From contig JBGSJN010000058.1 in the NCBI GenBank assembly GCA_041741995.1, positions 1 to 10,998 on the forward strand: a DNA stretch of 10,998 nt. The letters are read 5' to 3'. This stretch comes from WTXA01 sp041741995. GTDB lineage: Bacteria > Bacillota > TC1. The notes under the pieces are model-generated. The model saw nothing but the letters and a program-made list of their open reading frames with translations, was not told the DNA's origin and made no database searches. Below, piece by piece: positions 5,855 to 10,998 of this stretch. The translations under genes and the position numbers were made by a program. Every line of letters starts with the position of its first letter. Positions within the stretch are counted from its first letter, which is position 1.

Positions 5855-7219
5855 ATGAACGATAATCAAAAAATTACATTTGGACAAAAATTTGCATATG
5901 GTCTTCCAGAGGGAATTGTACAACTTATAGTTGGATTAGTTGCATTCTATTCATTTTATTTCTATTCTGACATCATGTTAATCAACCCTGCATTAATTGG
6001 TGTTGTTTTCTTAGTAGTAAGAGTTTTAAGTATATTTATTGACCCTTTAATAGGCAGCTACTTAGACACTCATAAACCGAGTAAATCTGGTAGATTTACA
6101 CCGACTATGTCATTTGGTGCTATATTATATTTTCTTGCAACAACTCTTATTTTTTTAGCGCCAAATATTGATATGTCAGCAAAAGTTATATATTTCATGG
6201 TCACTTACTTTTTGTATAATCTTTCTTACTCGATTTTCGAAGTACCATACTCCAGTATATTAACAACTTTAAGCAGCGATTATAATGAACTTAATAAAAC
6301 TGGTACATTTCGTTCACTTCTTGGTGCTATAGGGATCGCTTTGATTGGTGTTTGTATAGGTCCAATACTAAAGATTTTCGAAAATTATACTGGTGTAATT
6401 AGCAATTATACTATTACAGCTGCTATCTTTGGTTTAGCTTTATTATTAGCGTCTTTCTTTATGAGGAAAATGATACGAGAAAAAGTCACAACTATACCTG
6501 TAGAAAAAAAAGAAAAACTATCATTTGTTACATTCTTGAAAGTCATCTTAACAAATAAACCACTTTTAATTATATTTATAATTAACCTTTTATCCAATAC
6601 AGCATGGTTATTGAACAATGCTGCAACTATTTATTTTTTCCAATATATACTAAAGCTTCCTGAATTATTTATTCCATATATTATAATGACAGGATTTGCT
6701 CAATTACCTCTTTTTGTAATTTTACCAAAAATTGCCACAAAATTCGGAAATAAAAATTCAATTTTGGGTGCAACCCTTATATCTATAATTGGTTTTATTA
6801 TTTTATTCATTGGTATGAATAATGTGATAGTAGTTTTTGCGGCTTCTGTAGTTGCTGGTTTTGGCTGGAACGTAATATATGGGCTTATATTTGGAATGAC
6901 TGCACATTCAGTTGAATATGGTGAATGGCGTCATGGAGTAAGAACAGCAGCTGTCTCATCATCACTACAACTAGTTTCATTTAAACTTTCACTTGGATTA
7001 AATGGCTTTATACTAGGTCTTGTTTTAGCAGCAGGTAAATATGTACCAGACGCTGCAGTCCAAAGCGCTTCCTCTATTTTGGCTATTAATTCTGGATTCA
7101 TAATAATTCCCGGATTAATGGCTGTCTTATGGTTAATATTTATGCTTTTTTATGATTTAGATAAGCTTTATCCAACAATTAGCAAAGAATTAGAAGAGCG
7201 AAGAAATATCCAAAAATAA
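5855..7219 (+). CDS. GPH-family (MelB-like) cation symporter, MFS superfamily
   Basis: The 454-residue protein has about twelve hydrophobic segments and the layout of the glycoside-pentoside-hexuronide:cation symporters: YGLPEGIVQL in helix 1, RVLSIFIDPLIGSYLDTHKP at 56-75 and a late VEYGEWRHGVRT loop. It sits in the inner membrane. In MelB the helix-2 motif reads D-x-x-x-D-P; here the first Asp is Ser59 and only Asp63 remains, and the helix-1 sugar-binding Asp is not evident. Cation coupling and substrate may therefore differ from sugar transporters. Being directly downstream of the 8-oxoguanine-deaminase-type gene (13 bp, AGGAGGT overlapping the previous stop) suggests it imports a purine-like or ureide substrate (inference). 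The 3' end is affected by a 38-bp tandem duplication that created the present stop. Confidence 0.88.
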   Translation: MNDNQKITFGQKFAYGLPEGIVQLIVGLVAFYSFYFYSDIMLINPALIGVVFLVVRVLSIFIDPLIGSYLDTHKPSKSGRFTPTMSFGAILYFLATTLIFLAPNIDMSAKVIYFMVTYFLYNLSYSIFEVPYSSILTTLSSDYNELNKTGTFRSLLGAIGIALIGVCIGPILKIFENYTGVISNYTITAAIFGLALLLASFFMRKMIREKVTTIPVEKKEKLSFVTFLKVILTNKPLLIIFIINLLSNTAWLLNNAATIYFFQYILKLPELFIPYIIMTGFAQLPLFVILPKIATKFGNKNSILGATLISIIGFIILFIGMNNVIVVFAASVVAGFGWNVIYGLIFGMTAHSVEYGEWRHGVRTAAVSSSLQLVSFKLSLGLNGFILGLVLAAGKYVPDAAVQSASSILAINSGFIIIPGLMAVLWLIFMLFYDLDKLYPTISKELEERRNIQK

Positions 7220-7247
7220 ACAAAGAATTAGAAGAGCGAAGAAATAT
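7169..7247 (+). repeat. 38-bp tandem duplication at the 3' end of the transporter gene
   Basis: Bases 7169-7209 recur at 7207-7247 with three differences in 41 positions, including an exact 27-bp match (7183-7209 and 7221-7247). The unit is 38 bp, not a multiple of three. The first copy encodes KELEERRNI and then the present end QK-stop. The second copy lies past the stop, yet in its own frame reads KELEERRNI followed by YNNANRQIY and TAA at 7276-7278, probably the older C-terminus. Confidence 0.85.
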
Positions 7248-7279
7248 TTATAATAATGCAAATCGACAAATTTATTAAA

Positions 7280-7328
7280 AAATACATGCGAAATAAAAAT
7301 ATTTATTTTGCATGTATTTGAATTTTCA
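7280..7328 (+). terminator. Strong intrinsic terminator after the transporter
   Basis: AAATACATGC (7280-7289) pairs with GCATGTATTT (7310-7319). A G-T pair and AAATAAA/TTTATTT extend the stem to about 18 bp with a 4-base loop, followed by the T-rich GAATTTTC. It ends the amidohydrolase-transporter transcript and abuts the next promoter. Confidence 0.78.
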
Positions 7329-7346
7329 ATTAATTAGTAATATAAT
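7318..7346 (+). promoter_or_regulatory. Promoter of the MerR pair
   Basis: TTGAAT (7318-7323), a 17-bp spacer and a perfect TATAAT (7341-7346) put the start near 7353, just ahead of TAGGGGGAT and the ATG at 7377. The spacer is normal in length, unlike the 19-20 bp of promoters twisted by classic MerR activators. Confidence 0.6.
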
Positions 7347-7376
7347 CAATTCACAATCAAGATTTAGGGGGATGCT

Positions 7377-7688
7377 ATGAAAATAAGCGAGTTTAGCCAA
7401 ATTTTCAATATTTCTATATACTCAATAAGTTTTTACGTAAAAATGGGTTTGTTGGTTCCAAACATTTGTAATAAACAATATCAATTTACTGAAGAATGCA
7501 TCCATGATATGAATATGATAATAGAACTAAAAAGTTTTCAATTTTCATTAAAAGAAATTCATAGTTATCTTTCTTTATATAGAGTATCAAATTTTGCTAC
7601 AAAGATGGACAATGAAAAACGAAATAATATTTTTATAAAAAACGCAATGAACTTATCGATAAAGAAAATGATAATAACCAATTATTAA
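7377..7688 (+). CDS. MerR-family regulator, frame-broken (or -1 frameshifted)
   Basis: The N-terminus is a MerR winged helix-turn-helix: ISEFSQIFNISIYSISFYVKMGLLVP, then YQFTEECIHDMNMI and FQFSLKEIHSYL. The present frame stops after 103 residues with an unlikely tail (NAMNLSIKKMIITNY). Moving to the -1 frame at the A_AAA_AAC heptamer at 7637-7643 gives RNELIDKENDNNQLLIELHD..., a helical MerR-like dimerisation end of 119 residues in total. It stops with TGA at 7733-7735, overlapping the next ATG as ATGA. Either one A was lost from a run, or the ribosome or RNA polymerase slips here. It is probably the first gene of a two-gene regulator operon (promoter 7318-7346, GGGGGA ribosome site). Its target is unknown; the flanking transporter, amidohydrolase and BMP-protein genes are candidates (inference). 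Confidence 0.75.
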   Translation: MKISEFSQIFNISIYSISFYVKMGLLVPNICNKQYQFTEECIHDMNMIIELKSFQFSLKEIHSYLSLYRVSNFATKMDNEKRNNIFIKNAMNLSIKKMIITNY

Positions 7689-7735
7689 TTGAACTTCATG
7701 ATTTCAAAGTAGAATTGGAGAATATGAATAAATGA
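7637..7735 (+). other. -1 slippery heptamer and the alternative-frame 3' extension of the MerR gene
   Basis: AAAAAAC at 7637-7643 is phased A_AAA_AAC in the MerR frame, the classic -1 slippery pattern. The -1 frame is open from 7643 through 30 further codons to TGA at 7733-7735 and yields a charged helix ending VELENMNK. No convincing stimulatory stem-loop or upstream Shine-Dalgarno-like element was seen, so a simple one-base deletion in the A-run is equally possible. Confidence 0.6.
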
Positions 7736-8955
7736 ATAGCAATGATTTTTCTAATGCACATAAAATATCAATACGAACATTACGTTTTTATCAGCATTTA
7801 AATTTAATCCAACCCATAAAAGCTAACGGAGTTTTTTTATATGATAAACGATGTGAAAATGATATTAAATTAATTAAACGCCTTAAACTGTGTGGCTTTA
7901 CATTGGCAGAAATAACAGAATGGATGAAATATGTAAGGTCAAGAGATATTGATGAAAAGGAAAAGAAAAAATATTATTTAAGTCAAATCAATAAAAAAGA
8001 GGTATTAGCTAATTTAAATCAAAGTTTACTTAATGACAAAATTAAAAAACTAGATGACTTGATAAATGGTTCTAAAGATTCAAAATTGCATTTAATTAGT
8101 GGTAGCTCATTAGATATGATTCCTTTATTATGCTGTCCTGATTGTGGTCAGAACTTTGAATATAAAAATATAAGTATTATTAATAATATGATATTTGAAG
8201 GTAACGCCTCATGTAAATGTGGATATTCATTGCTAATTAAAGAAGGTATAATAATTGCACAATTAAATAGTTCTTTATCTAAATTACAGCCCTTAACTAA
8301 TAATGGAGAAACTAGTAAGTTAAATGATAATGAAGTTTCTTTGATACATAAGAATTTTAATTGGATAACTAATAAACTTAAATTAATTGATATTAAAGAA
8401 AAAGTAATTTTCGAAAATTCTATTAATGTAATAAGTTATCTAAATACAGGCATCAAATTGATGAATACTGGTGCAAAATACATAATCGCAGATTCAGACT
8501 ACCAAGTAATAATAGAAATAAAAAATAGGATAGAGGCTTTAGATTTAACTTTATCTATATTATACATTGTATGCCCATCTCTGAATTATCCTATACGCAC
8601 TGGATCTATTGATATATTATTGGATTATTACTCCAGTGAAATTTTCCAAAAATATAATATACCAACCTTAGCAAATGGCATTAAAAAATTATTAAAGAAA
8701 AATTCTTATATTATTGGAGTTTTTTCATATTTAAAAAAAGGCAATAAAACTTTAAAGAATAATAGATCATTATATCCAGATTCTTACTGGGGTAGATACC
8801 AACTTATCCCATTTATCGATAATCTTAATAAATGTAGTATTAAAATATTGGATGAACAAAATATTACTAGTGTTGAAACATGTGATTCAATTGACTCATT
8901 AGAAATAGGTGAAATATTGGGTGATTATTGTTTTTTTGCAAAATTGGATATGTAA
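7732..8955 (+). CDS. MerR-family regulator fused to a zinc ribbon and a decayed methyltransferase-like domain
   Basis: The 407-residue protein starts with a MerR-type HTH (about 1-70: HKISIRTLRFYQHLNLIQP, LKLCGFTLAEI) and a coiled helix to about 112. A zinc ribbon follows with C135-x-x-C138 and C161-x-C163, like Trm112 or the RlmA N-terminus. The C-terminal 180 residues follow the strand order of class I SAM methyltransferases: VIFENSINVISYLNTG where motif I should be, AKYIIADSD as motif II, SIDILLDYY as motif IV and a KLLKKNSYIIGVF post-IV strand. The motif-I glycines are gone, so it is more likely a sensor than an enzyme (inference). It starts at the ATGA junction with the restored upstream MerR frame, with GGAG eleven bases upstream, so the two proteins are probably made together and may form a heteromer. 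The ligand is unknown. Confidence 0.72.
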   Translation: MNSNDFSNAHKISIRTLRFYQHLNLIQPIKANGVFLYDKRCENDIKLIKRLKLCGFTLAEITEWMKYVRSRDIDEKEKKKYYLSQINKKEVLANLNQSLLNDKIKKLDDLINGSKDSKLHLISGSSLDMIPLLCCPDCGQNFEYKNISIINNMIFEGNASCKCGYSLLIKEGIIIAQLNSSLSKLQPLTNNGETSKLNDNEVSLIHKNFNWITNKLKLIDIKEKVIFENSINVISYLNTGIKLMNTGAKYIIADSDYQVIIEIKNRIEALDLTLSILYIVCPSLNYPIRTGSIDILLDYYSSEIFQKYNIPTLANGIKKLLKKNSYIIGVFSYLKKGNKTLKNNRSLYPDSYWGRYQLIPFIDNLNKCSIKILDEQNITSVETCDSIDSLEIGEILGDYCFFAKLDM

Positions 8956-9039
8956 GGGTTCTATATAGTCCTTCCATATAATTATCTGCATACTAATTTC
9001 TTTTATTTAAGCAGTTTTCACTAACATATACCTATTATA

Positions 9040-9063
9040 ACACACCTTCTGTGTCATATTTTT
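9040..9063 (+). terminator. Weak terminator-like hairpin after the MerR pair
   Basis: ACACA (9040-9044) and TGTGT (9050-9054) form a 5-bp stem with a CCTTC loop, followed by CATATTTTT. The stem is short, so it could be chance. The rest of the 226-bp gap before the next gene shows no clear promoter. Confidence 0.3.
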
Positions 9064-9181
9064 AATACTAGAATGCAGCAGTTTTATTTATAGAAAAGCT
9101 CAATATTTTCAAATAAATCCTTTTCCACCCTAAACTTAGATAATTATTTATCAAAAAAATATAATTAGGAGGATTATTATT

Positions 9182-10159
9182 ATGAAAAAATTATTAATAC
9201 TAGTATTGGCTTTATTTATATCTATAGCCTTAGTAGGTTGCAATAAAGCTAAAAATGAAGAAAGCACATTTAAAGTAGGTATGGCTATACCTGGATCTAA
9301 AACAGATGGTGGTTGGAGCCAAGTTGCTTATACAGGATTAGTTATGATTCAAAATGAATTGGGTGCAAATATTTCAGTAAATGAAAATACACAACCTGCT
9401 GACTACGATAGAATCTTAAGGGATTATGCTAAAGACGGTAATGATGTTGTTATTGGACATGGTTTTGAATTCTCTGATGCTGCTTTAGCAGTTGGGTCAG
9501 AATTTCCAGATACAATATTTATAGTTACAAGTTCTGATGTTACTAATAATAAAAACGTTGGATCTATTAGTAATTTTTGGGAACAAAGTGGCTTCTTAAA
9601 AGGTGCTTTTGCAGCTTTGATGACCAAGTCTAATATTGTTGGTGCAATTGGAGTAAACATTCCACCAGTTGCAAATGATATTAAAGGATTTGAGGCTGGT
9701 GCAAAATACATTAATCCTAATGTAAAAGTATTAACAGCTTTGCTTGGTAATGAAGATCCTAAGAATTATAAAGAACTAACATTAACATTTATTGTTCAAG
9801 GTGCTGATATAGTAATGGGTAATGCTAGTGCCGGTAACCAAGGTGTATATTTAGCAGCTGAAGAAAAAGGTAAATATTCAATAGGCTCTATTTTTGCTGA
9901 GTATGATAAATTTGATAAGTCTTTAATTTCCTGTTCACCTGCAGATATGTCTAAAGCTATATTCCAAACAGTAGAAAGTATCAAAAAAGGTACATACACT
10001 ACTGGCTTTGAACTAATGGGAGTTAAACAAGGAATAATAGATTTCACATATAGCCCAGTACTAGGAAATAAAGTTCCAAATGAGGTTAAAGCTAAAATGG
10101 CTGAAATTAAAGAAAAAATGGTTTCGGGTGAATTAGATGTATTAAAATACGTAAAATAA
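9182..10159 (+). CDS. BMP-family ABC transporter substrate-binding lipoprotein (nucleoside/purine type)
   Basis: The 325-residue protein begins with a lipoprotein signal: MKK, a hydrophobic stretch and the lipobox LVGC with Cys20. The mature protein would be anchored outside the membrane. The body matches the BMP/Med/PnrA family (FKVGMAIPGSKTDGGWSQVAYTG at about 30-52, GHGFEFSDAALAVGSEFPDT, ISNFWEQSGFLKGAFAA, GNASAGNQG). Members capture purine nucleosides or related bases for an ABC importer; the ligand here is inferred only. AGGAGG lies nine bases before the ATG. The usual partners (two permeases and a double ATPase) do not follow: a terminator at 10205-10238 and IS debris come next. The protein is thus an orphan in this window and may serve an importer encoded elsewhere, or its partners may have been lost or moved. 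Confidence 0.9.
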   Translation: MKKLLILVLALFISIALVGCNKAKNEESTFKVGMAIPGSKTDGGWSQVAYTGLVMIQNELGANISVNENTQPADYDRILRDYAKDGNDVVIGHGFEFSDAALAVGSEFPDTIFIVTSSDVTNNKNVGSISNFWEQSGFLKGAFAALMTKSNIVGAIGVNIPPVANDIKGFEAGAKYINPNVKVLTALLGNEDPKNYKELTLTFIVQGADIVMGNASAGNQGVYLAAEEKGKYSIGSIFAEYDKFDKSLISCSPADMSKAIFQTVESIKKGTYTTGFELMGVKQGIIDFTYSPVLGNKVPNEVKAKMAEIKEKMVSGELDVLKYVK

Positions 10160-10204
10160 TATATTTAATCATATTTACACTATTTAAACTATTTTTTACG
10201 TTAT

Positions 10205-10238
10205 AATGGGTGCGGGTATATAACTTGCACCCATTTTT
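10205..10238 (+). terminator. Intrinsic terminator after the BMP lipoprotein gene
   Basis: AATGGGTGC (10205-10213) pairs with GCACCCATT (10227-10235) around a 13-base loop, and the stem ends in a five-T run. It stops transcription right before the IS remnant, whose recognisable coding starts only two bases past the T-run. Confidence 0.85.
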
Positions 10239-10239
10239 C

Positions 10240-10530
10240 CATAATGATAGGGTATATCAGTATACCTCTACTGCTTTTCGTAAGATACTAGATTAAACTG
10301 GTTGTACACAAAGTATGTCTCGCGTATGCCGATGCTTGGATAACGCTCCTATGGAAGGCTTCTGGGGTATATTGAAATGTGAAAAGTACTACCTCAACAA
10401 GTTCGAAACTTATTGGGAATTGGAGAAAGCTGTTGAAGATTACATATATTTCTATAACAACAAAAGATATCAAGCTAAATACAAAGGCCTGGCTCCACTT
10501 CAAGTTAGAAACCAGGCTTTGGCAGCATAA
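10240..10530 (+). pseudogene. IS3-family (IS150-like) transposase OrfB, C-terminal remnant
   Basis: The frame from CAT at 10240 reads HNDRVYQYTSTAFRKILD, a stop (TAA at 10294-10296), then TGCTQSMSRV...CLDNAPMEGFWGILKCEKYYLN, and ends VRNQALAA. HNDR-Y-QYTS corresponds to the HSDRG-QYTS segment with the second catalytic Asp of IS3-family DDE transposases; the NAPMEGFWGILKCE stretch holds the catalytic Glu. Roughly the first two thirds of OrfB and all of OrfA are missing, and a GAA-to-TAA type change interrupts the rest, so no active enzyme is made. The 71-residue open piece from the ATG at 10315 is only a fragment of it. The break lies directly after the lipoprotein gene's terminator. Confidence 0.88.
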
Positions 10531-10569
10531 TATAAGATTTCCACTGTCCACTTTACAGGGAGCAGTTCA
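10240..10569 (+). mobile_element. 5'-truncated IS3-family element, right end retained
   Basis: After the transposase stop, the sequence reaches CTTTACAGGGAGCAGTTCA ending at 10569. This resembles the right inverted repeat of IS150-group elements (complement starting TGAACTGC). The left end is missing, so no target duplication can be checked. It is an immobile relic. Confidence 0.65.
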
Positions 10570-10601
10570 AACTATGGGTGTCATTTAGGGTACATTTGCA
10601 C

Positions 10602-10633
10602 AAAAAAATAGCACCTCAGAAACTCTGAGATGC
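10602..10633 (-). terminator. Intrinsic terminator downstream of the tRNA-Leu fragment
   Basis: On the minus strand GCATCTCAGA, loop GTT and TCTGAGGTGC form a stem with one mismatch, followed by TA and seven T. It lies six bases beyond the CCA end of the tRNA fragment, where a tRNA gene's own terminator belongs. Confidence 0.82.
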
Positions 10634-10638
10634 CCTAC

Positions 10639-10690
10639 TGGTGCCGAAGGGGGGACTTGAACCCCCACGATTTCCCGTACGATTTTGAGT
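10639..10690 (-). other. tRNA-Leu(CAA) 3' half, truncated at the anticodon loop; probable attachment site
   Basis: The minus strand reads ACTCAAAATC (anticodon loop CTCAAAA, anticodon CAA), then a long-variable-arm segment, a perfect T arm (GGGGG-TTCAAGT-CCCCC), the acceptor strand CTTCGGC, A and CCA. The D arm, the 5' acceptor strand (GCCGAAG) and a proper 5' anticodon-stem strand are absent upstream, so it is not a working tRNA. Breaks in the anticodon loop are typical of tyrosine-integrase crossover sites. The most likely reading is the displaced 3' half left by integration of an element into a tRNA-Leu gene. Confidence 0.8.
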
Positions 10691-10700
10691 TATATAGATG

Positions 10701-10737
10701 ATGTCCTAACCGTGGGCTTTCCCCACTGTTAGGACAT
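10701..10737. repeat. Long inverted repeat (hairpin) beside the tRNA fragment
   Basis: ATGTCCTAAC (10701-10710) pairs with GTTAGGACAT (10728-10737). After one C-T mismatch, GTGGG pairs with CCCAC around a CTTTC loop. It is GC-richer than the surroundings and lies between the tRNA break and the possible integrase tail. No T-run follows on either strand, so it is a doubtful terminator and may be part of the element's recombination region. Confidence 0.7.
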
Positions 10738-10782
10738 TCTTGACTTTGCTATATTAACCCATATATGGCTATATTCTTCAAG

Positions 10783-10830
10783 TCAGGGTGTCAAAAAAGG
10801 TGTCAGGTTTAACTGTGGTGCATCGAAAAT
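10783..10830 (-). pseudogene. Possible C-terminal tail of a tyrosine integrase, cut by the adjacent IS
   Basis: Minus-strand codons from 10830 read IFDAPQLNLTPFLTP and stop at 10783-10785. Only 15 codons remain because the neighbouring IS end lies at 10831. The call rests on position (an integrase normally ends beside the tRNA attachment site) and on a loose likeness to integrase tails; sequence alone cannot prove it. Confidence 0.3.
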
Positions 10831-10998
10831 TGTCCACTCAAAAATTAAATTTGTATGCTTACTGAAACTTAGTCAGGAAGCCAATAATTGTTCCCTTTGT
10901 CTAATACGATAATCAACCGGACTCAAATATCCTAATGAGCTATGCAGACGTTTTCTATTATAGAATAATTCTATATACTCAAACAAATCTCTTTCAAC
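10831..10998 (-). mobile_element. Second IS3-family element, right end (continues beyond the window)
   Basis: The element appears to end at TGTCC at 10831 (complement ...GGACA), 42 bases past the stop of a minus-strand IS3-family transposase. It differs in sequence and orientation from the remnant at 10240-10569. The exact boundary is a guess, because the other end is outside the window. Confidence 0.5.
10873..10998 (-). CDS. IS3-family transposase OrfB, C-terminal end (partial)
   Basis: The minus strand from the window edge is open for 41 codons and stops with TGA at 10873-10875. It reads VERDLFEYIELFYNRKRLHS then SLGYLSPVDYRIRQ and ends QLLAS. FEYIE-FYNRKR-HS-LGYLSP is the signature C-terminus of IS3-family OrfB transposases of the IS3/IS51-like groups, just past the catalytic Glu. 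The visible part has no defects, so this copy may be intact beyond the window. It lies head-on to the older remnant at 10240-10530 and seems to have cut a gene on its right-end side at 10830. Confidence 0.88.
   Translation of the reverse strand, partial: VERDLFEYIELFYNRKRLHSSLGYLSPVDYRIRQREQLLAS

Noticed and set aside
9157..9166. TATAAT just before the lipoprotein gene as its -10 box
   Set aside because: Transcription from it would begin inside or after the AGGAGG ribosome site, and no -35 lies at the right distance.
9424..10047. Two minus-strand open frames inside the lipoprotein gene
   Set aside because: They are antisense shadows of a clear BMP-family gene; their peptides have no recognisable motifs.
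10288..10551. Minus-strand open frame across the IS remnant
   Set aside because: The plus strand carries an unmistakable IS3 OrfB C-terminus; the reverse frame is its shadow.
1..10998. CRISPR array, toxin-antitoxin pair or anti-phage system
   Set aside because: No regularly spaced repeats, no paired small toxin-like genes and no nuclease or defence signatures are seen; the only repeats are those listed.

Overview
The window is strongly AT-rich. It has AGGAGG-type ribosome sites, textbook sigma-A promoters, a TTG start and a lipobox-bearing ABC binding protein. These point to a low-GC Firmicute, most likely an anaerobic, amino-acid- or purine-using member of the Clostridia or Tissierellia (inferred from style and gene content; no species is identified).

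Left part (1-3866, all minus strand): an operon reads right to left. It holds a deaminase-fold protein, an SsnA-like amidohydrolase, a PreA-like reductase with two 4Fe-4S motifs, and after 87 bp the start of an ornithine-carbamoyltransferase-family gene that leaves the window. A TetR regulator sits just upstream with its own terminator. Three copies of a TGATT-N4-AATCA inverted repeat lie at the operon promoter (two, flanking it) and at the tetR promoter (one). Deaminase, amidohydrolase, flavin/Fe-S reductase and carbamoyltransferase together suggest anaerobic breakdown of an N-heterocycle (purine or pyrimidine type) ending in carbamoyl transfer. Two of the enzymes lack the expected catalytic residue: H-D-A replaces H-A-E in the deaminase, and the SCPN loop is missing in the reductase. 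The real substrate may therefore be unusual.

Middle part (4369-8955, plus strand): a divergent promoter drives an 8-oxoguanine-deaminase-type amidohydrolase and a GPH-family (MelB-like) membrane transporter. The transporter's 3' end carries a 38-bp tandem duplication that changed its C-terminus. After a strong terminator comes a tandem MerR-family pair. The first has a -1 frame break precisely at an A_AAA_AAC heptamer. The restored frame ends in an ATGA overlap with the second, a MerR protein carrying a zinc ribbon and what looks like a decayed methyltransferase domain.

Right part (9182-10998): a BMP-family (nucleoside/purine type) lipoprotein stands alone, without its ABC permease or ATPase. 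It is followed by a terminator and then an accessory junction: a 5'-truncated IS3-family transposase remnant, a tRNA-Leu(CAA) 3' half broken at the anticodon loop with its terminator, a long hairpin, a possible 15-residue integrase tail, and a second, different IS3-family element on the minus strand running off the window. This looks like the scar or edge of an element integrated into a tRNA gene. Overall the window pairs a heterocycle uptake and deamination locus with regulatory oddities and a mobile-element boundary.
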